This document shows positions 20,006 through 26,153 of a stretch of 26,153 bases of DNA, one piece after another. A program made the position numbers and the translations under genes. Source of the DNA: a virus; IMG/VR virus record IMGVR_UViG_3300044712_002647, positions 1 through 26,153 of that record, one strand, 5' to 3'. The stretch's first letter is position 1, and every line of letters begins with the position of its first letter. Below the pieces are notes generated by a model, which saw nothing but the letters and a program-made list of their open reading frames with translations, was not told where the DNA came from and searched no databases.

Positions 20006-20419
20006 ATGACCACTTACCAAACTGCACTTAATACTGGATTCAGCATGGCGGCCGCCCTCGAAGGGGTGACCGGTGAACTCGAGATGGCTATCCTGCGTGT
20101 AGTCATGTTCCACGTAGGGGCAGAAAATCGCATCAGCCGCACTGAATTGGTGGCCGAGGTTCACGCCCAGGGACTGAAACAGGATGAACGCACGATCCGG
20201 CTGGCGGTGAGCGAGATGCGCCGTAAATACGGCATCCCGATCGCAGGCACGGGCGGCACGAAGGGTGGGTACTGGCTGCTCAAAAACGAGGATGAAGCGG
20301 CTGCCTACCTGAAGGTTGAGCTGCACGACCGAGGCACTTCGCTCCTCGAACAGGAGGCGGCGGTGCGGAAATCGTTCAATCGCTGGTACCCAGGCGAACA
20401 ATTGAGGCTTGGCCAATAA
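20006..20419 (+). CDS. Winged-helix-like DNA-binding protein
   Basis: 137 aa. Residues ~40-95 (ISRTELVAEVHAQGLKQDERTIRLAVSEMRRKYGIPIAG, then GGYWLL) have the helix-helix-wing pattern of winged-helix domains in which RTIR...RKYGIPI is the recognition helix and the GTGGTKGGYW turn is the wing. The C-terminal helix region (residues 96-137) is charged. AAGGAAGG precedes the ATG. It sits at the head of the replication genes, so a role in replication or transcription control is plausible but unproven. Confidence 0.6.
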   Translation: MTTYQTALNTGFSMAAALEGVTGELEMAILRVVMFHVGAENRISRTELVAEVHAQGLKQDERTIRLAVSEMRRKYGIPIAGTGGTKGGYWLLKNEDEAAAYLKVELHDRGTSLLEQEAAVRKSFNRWYPGEQLRLGQ

Positions 20420-20435
20420 ACACGAAACAGGAGAG

Positions 20436-20681
20436 ATGGCAAAGATGATCATCCGCAGCATTCGAACACACGCTCGCACGGCGGGCGCCACGGTGAACGT
20501 CACCGGGATGTACCGCAAGCGCGGTCTGCAGCTCCCGGCAGAAGGTGAGACGCTGATCGTGGAGAATATCGCCAACGGCAAACGCTTCGCCGGCACTGTA
20601 ACCAAAGTGGATACGGTCACACGCTGTTACGACTTCCGGGTGGATCTGAGCCAGGAGATCACGGCAGAGGCGGCAGCGTGA
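20436..20681 (+). CDS. Small hypothetical protein in replication operon
   Basis: 81 aa from the ATG at 20436, just after CAGGAG; a TTG at 20409 in the same frame overlaps the previous gene. The sequence is short strands with basic residues (MIIRSIRTHARTAGATVNVTG, then ETLIVENIANGKRFAGTVTKVDTV), perhaps a small beta-barrel. It overlaps the next gene by 4 bp (GTGA). No family is recognised. Confidence 0.6.
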   Translation: MAKMIIRSIRTHARTAGATVNVTGMYRKRGLQLPAEGETLIVENIANGKRFAGTVTKVDTVTRCYDFRVDLSQEITAEAAA

Positions 20682-21574
20682 AGGGGCGCTCCTTCGTGCG
20701 GGAGATCCGCACCAGCGAGACGTTCGGCAAGCTGAGCTACCGCCAGCGGGACCTGTTCCACGGCCTGGTGGAAGTGGCTGACGACCAGGGCAGACTGGTG
20801 GGCAACCCGGCCTCTGTGCGGGCTGAGGTGTGGCGCTACGACGAGACGATCATCGTCCCCGAAACCCAGGCTGAGCTCGAAGTGCTGGCCAGCGGCAAGG
20901 ATCCGTTCATCAAGATCTACCAGGTGGAGGATAAAACCTACATCCAGATCATCAACTGGTGGAAATATCAGCGGATGGACTGGGCGGCGCCGAGCGCGTT
21001 CCCCGCGCCGGCAGGCTGGACGGACCGCGTGAAGATCAACGTCAAGGGCGGAAAAACCCTGATGGTCAATTGGGACAAGCCGGGCGGGTTCGATCAACCC
21101 GAAAGAGCTACGGCGGTAACTACCAAGGAAGGTGTCAAGGTAGGTACAGGGGTGGCTACCCCGCCAGCTACGGCGATAAAGAAGTTAAGCGAAGTTAAGG
21201 ATAAACCAAATAAAAAGAATATTAACCAATCCAATCCAACCGGGATACCCACCGGGCTTGACCCTGACCCTGTTCTGACCCCTGAAAAGGCAAAACGAGC
21301 GCTGGATCTTGCCCTCGGCGACCTTCGCCGCACGATGGGCCGAGCGGATTTTGATACCTGGGTGAAGCCGGCCGAGTTCTCCGGGATCTCCGGCAACCAG
21401 GTAGTGATCGCGGCCGGGAACGCATACGGCCGAGACTGGCTGGAGGGCCGGGTGAAGTCGACACTGACGAATTCGATGCGGGCTTACCTGGAGGATCCAG
21501 ACCTGGAGCTGCAGTTCGTTGTGGCTCCGATGGTCGACACGAGCCGTCAGCCGCGAACGGCGGCGGTTGGGTAA
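20678..21574 (+). CDS. Phage replication protein with DnaA domain I-like C-terminus
   Basis: 298 aa, GTG start overlapping the previous stop. Residues ~1-115 (TSETFGKLSYRQRDLFHGLVEVADDQGRLVGNPASVRAEVW) resemble phage replisome-organiser N-terminal winged-helix domains. Residues ~120-205 are a disordered Lys/Pro/Thr-rich linker. Residues ~205-283 (AKRALDLALGDLRRTMGRADFDTWVKPAEF, then VVIAAGNAYGRDWLEGR) match the DnaA N-terminal domain I: F-x-x-W-x-x-P and the N-x-x-x-x-x-W-L motif. No AAA+ or DnaA DNA-binding domain follows. It may load the host helicase through this DnaA-like domain at the phage origin. Confidence 0.7.
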   Translation: MKGRSFVREIRTSETFGKLSYRQRDLFHGLVEVADDQGRLVGNPASVRAEVWRYDETIIVPETQAELEVLASGKDPFIKIYQVEDKTYIQIINWWKYQRMDWAAPSAFPAPAGWTDRVKINVKGGKTLMVNWDKPGGFDQPERATAVTTKEGVKVGTGVATPPATAIKKLSEVKDKPNKKNINQSNPTGIPTGLDPDPVLTPEKAKRALDLALGDLRRTMGRADFDTWVKPAEFSGISGNQVVIAAGNAYGRDWLEGRVKSTLTNSMRAYLEDPDLELQFVVAPMVDTSRQPRTAAVG

Positions 21575-21598
21575 AGAGAAAGGATAAGGAAAAAAGCG

Positions 21599-23206
21599 AT
21601 GGAAATCCCGAAATACGCACTGAAGGACATTTTCCCGAACCCGTACCAGACCAGGGAGAACGAGGATTTTGAGCACATCAAATCGCTGGCGGCTTCGATC
21701 GTAACACACACGATGCTGCAGATCCCAAGCGCACGGCCGGCATCCGGGCAGATGGGTAAGCTGGAACTGGCCTTTGGCCACTCACGCCTGGCTGCGTACA
21801 GGCTTCTGACCGAGGCGGGAACTCCCGGCTACGAGACATTCCCGCTGAACGTGGTGGAGATGAACGACGAGCAGATGTTCGAAGCTGCGGTGGCTGAGAA
21901 CCGCGACCGCAAGGACCTGACGCCGATCGAAGAGGCCAAGGCGATGCTTCGTTACCGCGACGAATTCCACAAGACCAGCGAAGAGATCGGTGTGCTGTTC
22001 CACCTGAGCGACTCTGCGGTGCGCAACAAGATCCGGCTGCTCGAGCTGCCCGAAGGCGTGCAGAAGGCTGTGGGCGTGACGATCACCGAGAACGCCGCGC
22101 GTGAGATCGTCTCGGTGATGGACCTGCCGGAAGATATCGAAACAAAATGGGGATCCCGAACCACAAAGGATCTGCGGAAAGAGTTGATTGCGCAGGCGGC
22201 AGATGGTGCATCGAGCGAACAACTGCAAGAGGCCGTGGTCAGCTTTTTCAGAGAATCCGGCGAGAAGATGGATGAGAAGCGCTGGAAACATGAGGATGAC
22301 CTGGTGGGTGAGGGCATCATTGGGCGCTGTACCGGCTGCGCGTTTCTACAGAAACGCAAAAGCGAATACTGCCTCAAGCCTGAGTGCTTCAGGGCCAAGG
22401 AAAAGGCTTGGAAGCTTCAGTACCTGACCCAGGCCAGCTTGCTGAGTGGGATCCTGGTGCATGAGCGAGCCGGTGAATTGGGCTCTTATTATTCAGACAC
22501 AGTGACCAGTTTTCAATACGGCAGTGTGCAGGCGAAGTTGAAAGACCTACGTAAAGCTCAGTGCGAAAACCTCAGGCTGGTCTACGATGAGCTCCGCGGC
22601 AAACCCGGTGAGAGCGATAAGATCACCCACCTGGTGAAGGAAAGCTTTCCGGCAGCGATGATCGTGTGCATGAAACGCAGCGGTCACTGCACCTGTATGA
22701 AAGCCATTGAAAAAGGCATCGATGTGACCAAGCAGGGTGACGGCGCACTGGCCGAGAAGCAGTTGAAAGAACTGCGGCGGCTGGCCAAGGAGCAAACAAA
22801 GATCGATCGGGATGCGGTCAAACACCTGGCCGCGGTCACAGTGGAAAGGATCGTTGCCGGGTTGAATGAGCGCAACTTCAATACCTGGGCGGTATTCCTA
22901 AAAAAGATTCCCTGGAAATTCGACCCTGAGAAGGTCGCCGAAAAGACGGTTGAGCAGCTCATCGAGCAAGCTGTTGAATTGATTGTGGCAACTGAGATTG
23001 AGTACACGGCCGATGATCTGCGGGGCGCGAGATCGCTGTTGAACCAGACATTGAAGCGCTGCGGCCTGGAGCTATTCGAGTTGCCGCAGGAACAGCCGGT
23101 AGTGGAGGAAGGCGAGCCTGAGCTGGAGGAAGAAGCGGTCGAAGATCCCGGCCTGGTTGCTCTGCGCGAGGCTTCTGAAATGGAGGCTGCCAATGCCGAA
23201 AAATAA
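21599..23206 (+). CDS. ParB/Spo0J-like protein with zinc-binding insert
   Basis: 535 aa. Residues ~6-105 form a ParB N-terminal domain: DIFPNPYQTRENEDF, GHSRLAAYRLL (in place of G-E-R-R), and AENRDRKDLTPIEEAKAM. An HTH follows at ~118-150 (TSEEIGVLFHLSDSAVRNKIRLLELP), as in the KorB/ParB central domain. Residues ~243-262 (CTGC, then YCLKPEC) suggest a zinc site. The C-terminal third is helical with an acidic tail (~500-535). Such proteins bind parS sites in partitioning, or regulate or cut DNA. No ParA lies next to it in this window. It contains one copy of GTTTCTACAGAAAC at 22342. Confidence 0.8.
   Translation: MEIPKYALKDIFPNPYQTRENEDFEHIKSLAASIVTHTMLQIPSARPASGQMGKLELAFGHSRLAAYRLLTEAGTPGYETFPLNVVEMNDEQMFEAAVAENRDRKDLTPIEEAKAMLRYRDEFHKTSEEIGVLFHLSDSAVRNKIRLLELPEGVQKAVGVTITENAAREIVSVMDLPEDIETKWGSRTTKDLRKELIAQAADGASSEQLQEAVVSFFRESGEKMDEKRWKHEDDLVGEGIIGRCTGCAFLQKRKSEYCLKPECFRAKEKAWKLQYLTQASLLSGILVHERAGELGSYYSDTVTSFQYGSVQAKLKDLRKAQCENLRLVYDELRGKPGESDKITHLVKESFPAAMIVCMKRSGHCTCMKAIEKGIDVTKQGDGALAEKQLKELRRLAKEQTKIDRDAVKHLAAVTVERIVAGLNERNFNTWAVFLKKIPWKFDPEKVAEKTVEQLIEQAVELIVATEIEYTADDLRGARSLLNQTLKRCGLELFELPQEQPVVEEGEPELEEEAVEDPGLVALREASEMEAANAEK
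22340..22357. repeat. Palindrome GCGTTTCTACAGAAACGC inside the ParB-like gene
   Basis: An 18-bp palindrome except for its two central bases, with the 14-bp core GTTTCTACAGAAAC (22342-22355). The same core occurs at 15277-15290 and, as its reverse complement, at 14318-14331. The arms GTTTC/GAAAC equal those of the bacterial parS consensus; the central four bases differ (TACA instead of ACGT). Confidence 0.6.
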
Positions 23207-23456
23207 CGTGATGGCGCAGGTGAAGTTGATTCCGCGCAGTGTGGCCGAGGAGTACCGGAAGAACCTCATCGAGGCCGGCGACAGCGAGAAAAAGACCACG
23301 ACTGCCAGGCAGTTGGTCTCTTCACGGCTGATGGACAAGTTCGGGATCCGCTGGTGGAGTTGCAACTCCGGGGCGGTGCGGGCGGAGATGGCGCTCATCG
23401 AAAAAGACCTGTCCAACCGCTGTGGCACGTGCGGCGCGGATCTAAGCTCAAAATGA
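23193..23456 (+). CDS. Small hypothetical protein with terminal CxxC
   Basis: 87 aa from the ATG at 23193, with TGGAGG six bases upstream, overlapping the ParB-like gene by 14 bp. The sequence has a basic N-terminus, a helical middle (ARQLVSSRLMDKFGIRWWSC, then AVRAEMALIEKDLS), and ends RCGTCGADLSSK, a single Cys-x-x-Cys that might bind half a metal site or pair with C68. No family is recognised. Confidence 0.6.
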   Translation: MPKNNVMAQVKLIPRSVAEEYRKNLIEAGDSEKKTTTARQLVSSRLMDKFGIRWWSCNSGAVRAEMALIEKDLSNRCGTCGADLSSK

Positions 23457-23482
23457 TCCTTGAACTAATAAAGGAGATTGAA

Positions 23483-24115
23483 ATGAAGACGTTCGAAATT
23501 CCTGTTGAAGTTGGCAAGATCGACGCGACGCTGAGCCTTATCCAGGTGGCGGCGGAGTACTGCGAGGCGAACGTGACCACCTCGCTGATGATCAAGGTGG
23601 AATCGGAGAGTCAAAATGTTGGCAACCTGGTGCAGTACATCGGTTCGCTCGAGAAGGCTGGGCCGGCACCGGTGGGGAAGGAACGCTCGGTGATCGTCAA
23701 GAGGGCGACGAGGATAGCGAAAGAAGGAGATCGTAACGCTTTCTTGTCCAAGGCTTTTCCAGTGGCATCAGCAGACCCAGAAGCCAAGACCATCGGTTAC
23801 TGCCGGAATTGCACAGAGACGATCCCTGCAGATAAAAAAGGCAGGTTCTGCTCGGATCCTTGCCATAACCGCTACGCCGTGAAGAAACACAATCTCAAGG
23901 GCAAGGGCGTGGAATTGGACGATCTTTTCACTGTCAAGGTCGGCGAGAAGATTCGCAATCTGAACGAAGCAGAATTCACTGATGAACTGCACAATGGCAA
24001 TCTTCCCGAGGGAACCCGCATCGTTACCCCGGCAGGGACCCTGAAGGTGGTTGTCTTCCAGGGTGGGCGACTGACAACCAACGAGTATTTCCCGATCGAT
24101 CAGGAGGTTCAATAA
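23483..24115 (+). CDS. Zinc-finger early protein
   Basis: 210 aa from the ATG at 23483, which has AAAGGAG upstream. The N-terminal ~70 residues are amphipathic (FEIPVEVGKIDATLSLIQVAAEYCEA); a Cys cluster at ~106-123 (YCRNCTETIPADKKGRFCSD, then PCHNRY) suggests a zinc site of the C-x2-C...C-x3-C type; the C-terminal part is strand-rich (TRIVTPAGTLKVVVFQGG). It lies directly before the SSB gene, sharing one base (TAATG). No family is recognised beyond the zinc motif; a role in DNA transactions is inferred from neighbours. Confidence 0.6.
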   Translation: MKTFEIPVEVGKIDATLSLIQVAAEYCEANVTTSLMIKVESESQNVGNLVQYIGSLEKAGPAPVGKERSVIVKRATRIAKEGDRNAFLSKAFPVASADPEAKTIGYCRNCTETIPADKKGRFCSDPCHNRYAVKKHNLKGKGVELDDLFTVKVGEKIRNLNEAEFTDELHNGNLPEGTRIVTPAGTLKVVVFQGGRLTTNEYFPIDQEVQ

Positions 24116-24552
24116 TGTTTCAGCAGATTATTCTTATTTGCAGGCTGGGGCGAGACCCCGAAATGCGCTTCACACCCACCGGGCAGGCGGTGGCTACCTT
24201 CCCGGTGGCCACAGACAGGCAGTACAACGATGCTGCCGGCCAGGTGGTCAAAGAGACGACCTGGTTCCGGGTGCAGGTGTGGGGCAAGATGGCCGAGGCC
24301 TGCAACACGTACCTGGCCAAGGGCAAGCTGGTGATGGTGCAGGGGCGCCTGGTTTGCGACCCAAAGACCGGAGGCCCGCGCACGTGGCAGGGCAAGGACG
24401 ACTTCATGCACACCAGCTTTGAGGTGACGGCCAGCCAGGTGAAGTTCCTGAGCTCGAAGTCTGACCAGGCTGTTGAGAAATCCGACGAGGGCGCAGAGAA
24501 AAGCGACGCCGGCGAGGGTGAGCAGGACCCGACCGAGGGAATTCCGTTCTAG
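24115..24552 (+). CDS. ssb: Single-stranded DNA-binding protein
   Basis: 145 aa. The OB-fold core is clear: ILICRLGRDPEMRFTPTGQAVATFPVATDRQY (residues ~6-37), TTWFRVQVWGKMAEACNTYLAKGKLVMVQGRL (~48-80), and FEVTASQVKFL near 101-111. The C-terminus is an acidic linker ending EGIPF, like the D-D-x-I-P-F tip that recruits other replication proteins. The loop between the third and fourth strands holds an insertion (TGGPRTWQGKDD). It coats single-stranded DNA during phage replication. TAG stop. Confidence 0.92.
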   Translation: MFQQIILICRLGRDPEMRFTPTGQAVATFPVATDRQYNDAAGQVVKETTWFRVQVWGKMAEACNTYLAKGKLVMVQGRLVCDPKTGGPRTWQGKDDFMHTSFEVTASQVKFLSSKSDQAVEKSDEGAEKSDAGEGEQDPTEGIPF

Positions 24553-24563
24553 GTGGTGAGCTG

Positions 24564-24983
24564 ATGGTGCTATCGATGGTGAAACGAAGCGATGAAGTAG
24601 AAAAAGCCGCCTACGAGGTCGAGCGGAAGCAGCGGGCGCTTGAGCACGAGCTGTACAAGTTCGCCAAAAATAAGCTGCATCCGATGGGTTCCAGGGAGGC
24701 CTGGGGCATGGCCATGGCTTTGGTGCTGAATGGCGAGAAAACCCTTTCGGAACAGGCGGCGATCGAGCGGATGATCAGCCTGGCAGTGGGGCGCGGGGAT
24801 CTATCGATCTGGACAAGGCACAGCGGTGAGACCTTCAATATCGTCGCTTTCAGAGGTCACCATTTCCGCTGCCCACGATGGCAGTTTGGCGTGGCCAAAG
24901 CGGTGATCTACTCTGAGGAGTGGCTCAAATATACGTACGAGTGCAAGAAGCTGGAAGAGGCATTCCGTGAAGAATATGGCTGA
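24564..24983 (+). CDS. Hypothetical early protein
   Basis: 139 aa, start at 24564 after AGGTGGTGAG; a second ATG in frame at 24576 is possible. Residues ~9-35 are a charged helix (DEVEKAAYEVERKQRALEHELYKFAKNKL), followed by GSREAWGMAMALVLNGEKTLSEQAAIERMISLA. The aromatic segment FNIVAFRGHHFRCPRWQFGVAK is unusual. The end overlaps the next gene by 17 bp. No family is recognised. Confidence 0.55.
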   Translation: MVLSMVKRSDEVEKAAYEVERKQRALEHELYKFAKNKLHPMGSREAWGMAMALVLNGEKTLSEQAAIERMISLAVGRGDLSIWTRHSGETFNIVAFRGHHFRCPRWQFGVAKAVIYSEEWLKYTYECKKLEEAFREEYG

Positions 24984-25380
24984 TGGTTTCCACCCGCGTT
25001 TCAAGCGCGAGCATATTCTGCGGTTGAGCCGGTTGCTGGACATGCTATATAAACCCAGCGAGATCGCCGAGGAGATCGGCATCAGTTACGACTCCCTGGT
25101 GCGCACGTATCTGCCGGCAGGTTGCCCACATCAGCGAGATAAAGGCGGCCTGCTGTGGATCCACGGCCTGGAGTTCAAGGCCTGGGCCGAGAGTGTGAGC
25201 AAGGCGAAGAACACGTATCACCTCGGTGAGGGTGAAGCCTGGTGCGTGCGCTGCAACAAGGTGGTGACCATCGAGGGCGGCCGCGAACGCGCGGTGAAGC
25301 GGAACCTGCGCATCGTGCAGGGGAAGTGCTCCGAGTGCGGCGGCAAGGTGAACCGGTTGAAGAGTGGAAAGGTGCTGTGA
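24967..25380 (+). CDS. HTH plus DUF5679-like zinc-ribbon protein
   Basis: 137 aa, GTG start with AGAGG six bases upstream. Residues ~10-50 contain a possible helix-turn-helix (ILRLSRLLDMLYKPSEIAEEIGISYDSLVRTYLP). The C-terminal part has a zinc ribbon: EAWCVRCNKVV, then VQGKCSECGGKVNRL (C-x2-C ... C-x2-C), closely resembling DUF5679, where YCVKC and GTCPVCG frame a short basic stretch. DNA or nucleic-acid binding is likely. Its stop shares one base with the next start. Confidence 0.7.
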   Translation: MKNMADGFHPRFKREHILRLSRLLDMLYKPSEIAEEIGISYDSLVRTYLPAGCPHQRDKGGLLWIHGLEFKAWAESVSKAKNTYHLGEGEAWCVRCNKVVTIEGGRERAVKRNLRIVQGKCSECGGKVNRLKSGKVL

Positions 25381-25577
25381 TGATCGAAAAGACGGTTCGC
25401 GCAAACCACTGCCCGGCGTGCGGCGCGGATATCACTGAGGAGCTGCAGCGGATGTTCTGGGAAACGAAGCAGCAGGTGTGGCCGGCCAAGTGTCCGCGCT
25501 GCGGGGCAGCCTTGAGCGTGGAGACAGAAACCCATACAGAGTTTTGGGTGAAGGGCAGTTCAAATGGCCAACAATAA
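25380..25577 (+). CDS. Short zinc-ribbon protein
   Basis: 65 aa from the ATG at 25380 (overlapping the previous TGA by one base). CPACGADI near residue 10 and CPRCGAAL near residue 43 form a four-cysteine zinc ribbon around a helical stretch (EELQRMFWETKQQVW). It overlaps the next gene by 14 bp. It could be a small nucleic-acid-binding protein; no specific role is known. Confidence 0.6.
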   Translation: MIEKTVRANHCPACGADITEELQRMFWETKQQVWPAKCPRCGAALSVETETHTEFWVKGSSNGQQ

Positions 25578-25770
25578 GCTGACCCAGGAGCAGATCGAGA
25601 ATTGGCGCGGGTTCATGATCCTGTTTCTTGGCGTGAAAGCACTCTATCTGAGCGATGCAGAAGTGCAGCAGCTCCGGGATGAAGTGGATGCGAATTTCAG
25701 GAGCGAGGGCGGCAGCACCAAGCCGATGCCTTTGCCTTTTCTGCGCACAAAGGTTGTGAGGGTGAGATGA
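25564..25770 (+). CDS. Small hypothetical protein
   Basis: 68 aa. It starts inside the end of the zinc-ribbon gene and overlaps the VRR-NUC gene by 4 bp (ATGA), so translation is coupled on both sides. Mostly helical (LTQEQIENWRGFMILFLGVKAL, then SDAEVQQLRDEVDANF). The C-terminus is basic. No family is recognised. Confidence 0.55.
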   Translation: MANNKLTQEQIENWRGFMILFLGVKALYLSDAEVQQLRDEVDANFRSEGGSTKPMPLPFLRTKVVRVR

Positions 25771-26153
25771 GCGAGCATGATGAACAAAAGGCCTTGTTCG
25801 ACTGGGCAGAATCGATGATCGCGCAGGGCAGGATTCCTGAGCTGAAGAATATGTTTGCCATCCCTAACGGCGGGATGCGCAATAAAGCCGTTGCTGTGAA
25901 GCTCAAGCAGGAAGGCGTAAAGAGGGGCGTGCTTGATATCTTTTTAGCCATGCCATCGCCAGCCTGGAATGGTCTCTTCATCGAAATGAAGGATGGAGAT
26001 AATGTGCTTTCACCTGACCAGCGAGAATGGAAAAAACGTCTCGAGGAGAATGGTTACCGGTGTGAAATCTGCCGGTCCTGGTTGGCGGCAGCCAGGGTTT
26101 TGATTGATTATTTGCGCAGGGAAAAACTGGAGTTTCCGGAGTTTTTCGAATGA
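25767..26153 (+). CDS. VRR-NUC domain nuclease
   Basis: 128 aa, ending at the last base of the window. The VRR-NUC fold of the PD-(D/E)xK superfamily is visible: EQKALFDWA at the start, FAIPNGGMRNKAVAVKLKQEGVKRGVLDIFLAMP (residues ~31-64, with the catalytic Asp in G-V-L-D-I), then GLFIEMKDGDNVLSPDQREW, which holds the E-x-K pair, and a C-terminal GYRCEICRSWLAA helix. Stand-alone phage VRR-NUC proteins are thought to cut branched DNA such as recombination intermediates during replication or packaging. The next genes, outside the window, are likely to be terminase and portal. Confidence 0.85.
   Translation: MSEHDEQKALFDWAESMIAQGRIPELKNMFAIPNGGMRNKAVAVKLKQEGVKRGVLDIFLAMPSPAWNGLFIEMKDGDNVLSPDQREWKKRLEENGYRCEICRSWLAAARVLIDYLRREKLEFPEFFE

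Noticed and set aside
19805-20620. 271-residue minus-strand frame across two early genes
   Set aside because: Covers the antisense of two genes with good start signals on the plus strand; no recognised motif.
1-26153. CRISPR array or insertion sequence
   Set aside because: No regularly spaced repeats and no transposase or terminal inverted repeats were seen; the Thr/Ser-codon repeats near 15150-15260 are linker coding sequence.

Overview
The window is almost certainly part of a tailed-phage genome: an integrated or plasmid-like prophage, or a free temperate phage. It carries a complete head-tail morphogenesis block with a P22-type coat fold and a long-tail (siphovirus-like) assembly set, a lysogeny/cargo block read mainly on the minus strand, and an early/replication block. 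The host cannot be fixed from the sequence alone. The moderately GC-rich base composition, the long Ser/Thr linker in the secreted nuclease and the GTG/TTG starts would suit a Chloroflexota (Anaerolineae-like) host, but that is a weak inference. No integrase, terminase or portal gene lies in the window; terminase and portal would be expected just outside its edges.

Layout. Positions 1-11965 (+): small pre-coat protein, P22-like coat protein followed by a strong intrinsic terminator, head-tail connector, HK97 gp10-like protein, tail terminator-like protein, tail tube, a tail assembly chaperone pair joined by a canonical A AAA AAC -1 slippery site, tape measure, tail hub with an inserted carbohydrate-binding-like domain, three tail-tip/virion proteins and a TIM-barrel glycosidase-like protein, ended by a GNRA-loop terminator. 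Positions 12051-18039 (mostly -): an unknown small protein, a DNA methyltransferase broken by an in-frame TAG (+), a probable ~114-nt small RNA with near-consensus promoter and terminator, a PemK/MazF-type toxin with its antitoxin, a DUF3892 protein, a membrane-anchored thermonuclease with an excalibur domain, a methyltransferase-restriction endonuclease fusion, a small membrane protein and a Cro/CI-type repressor. Positions 18040-18130 form the genetic switch: a TTGACA-17-TATATT promoter whose -10 box is covered by a 27-bp operator-like inverted repeat.

Positions 18130-26153 (+) are the early operon: a probable ribbon-helix-helix regulator, small proteins, a ~780-nt stretch with no protein gene that holds an initiator-type tRNA-Met and a dense array of GC-rich hairpins with two more tRNA-like T-arm/acceptor modules, then a winged-helix protein, a replication protein with a DnaA domain I-like C-terminus, a ParB-like protein, an SSB, several zinc-ribbon proteins and a VRR-NUC nuclease.

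The most unusual signals are (1) the large structured noncoding region around the initiator tRNA, (2) three copies of the 14-bp palindrome GTTTCTACAGAAAC, which has the same arms as bacterial parS and of which one copy lies inside the ParB-like gene, (3) the unannotated small RNA beside the toxin-antitoxin genes, (4) the in-frame amber codon in the methyltransferase, and (5) a well-formed promoter and ribosome-binding site that fire into the antisense strand of the repressor gene.
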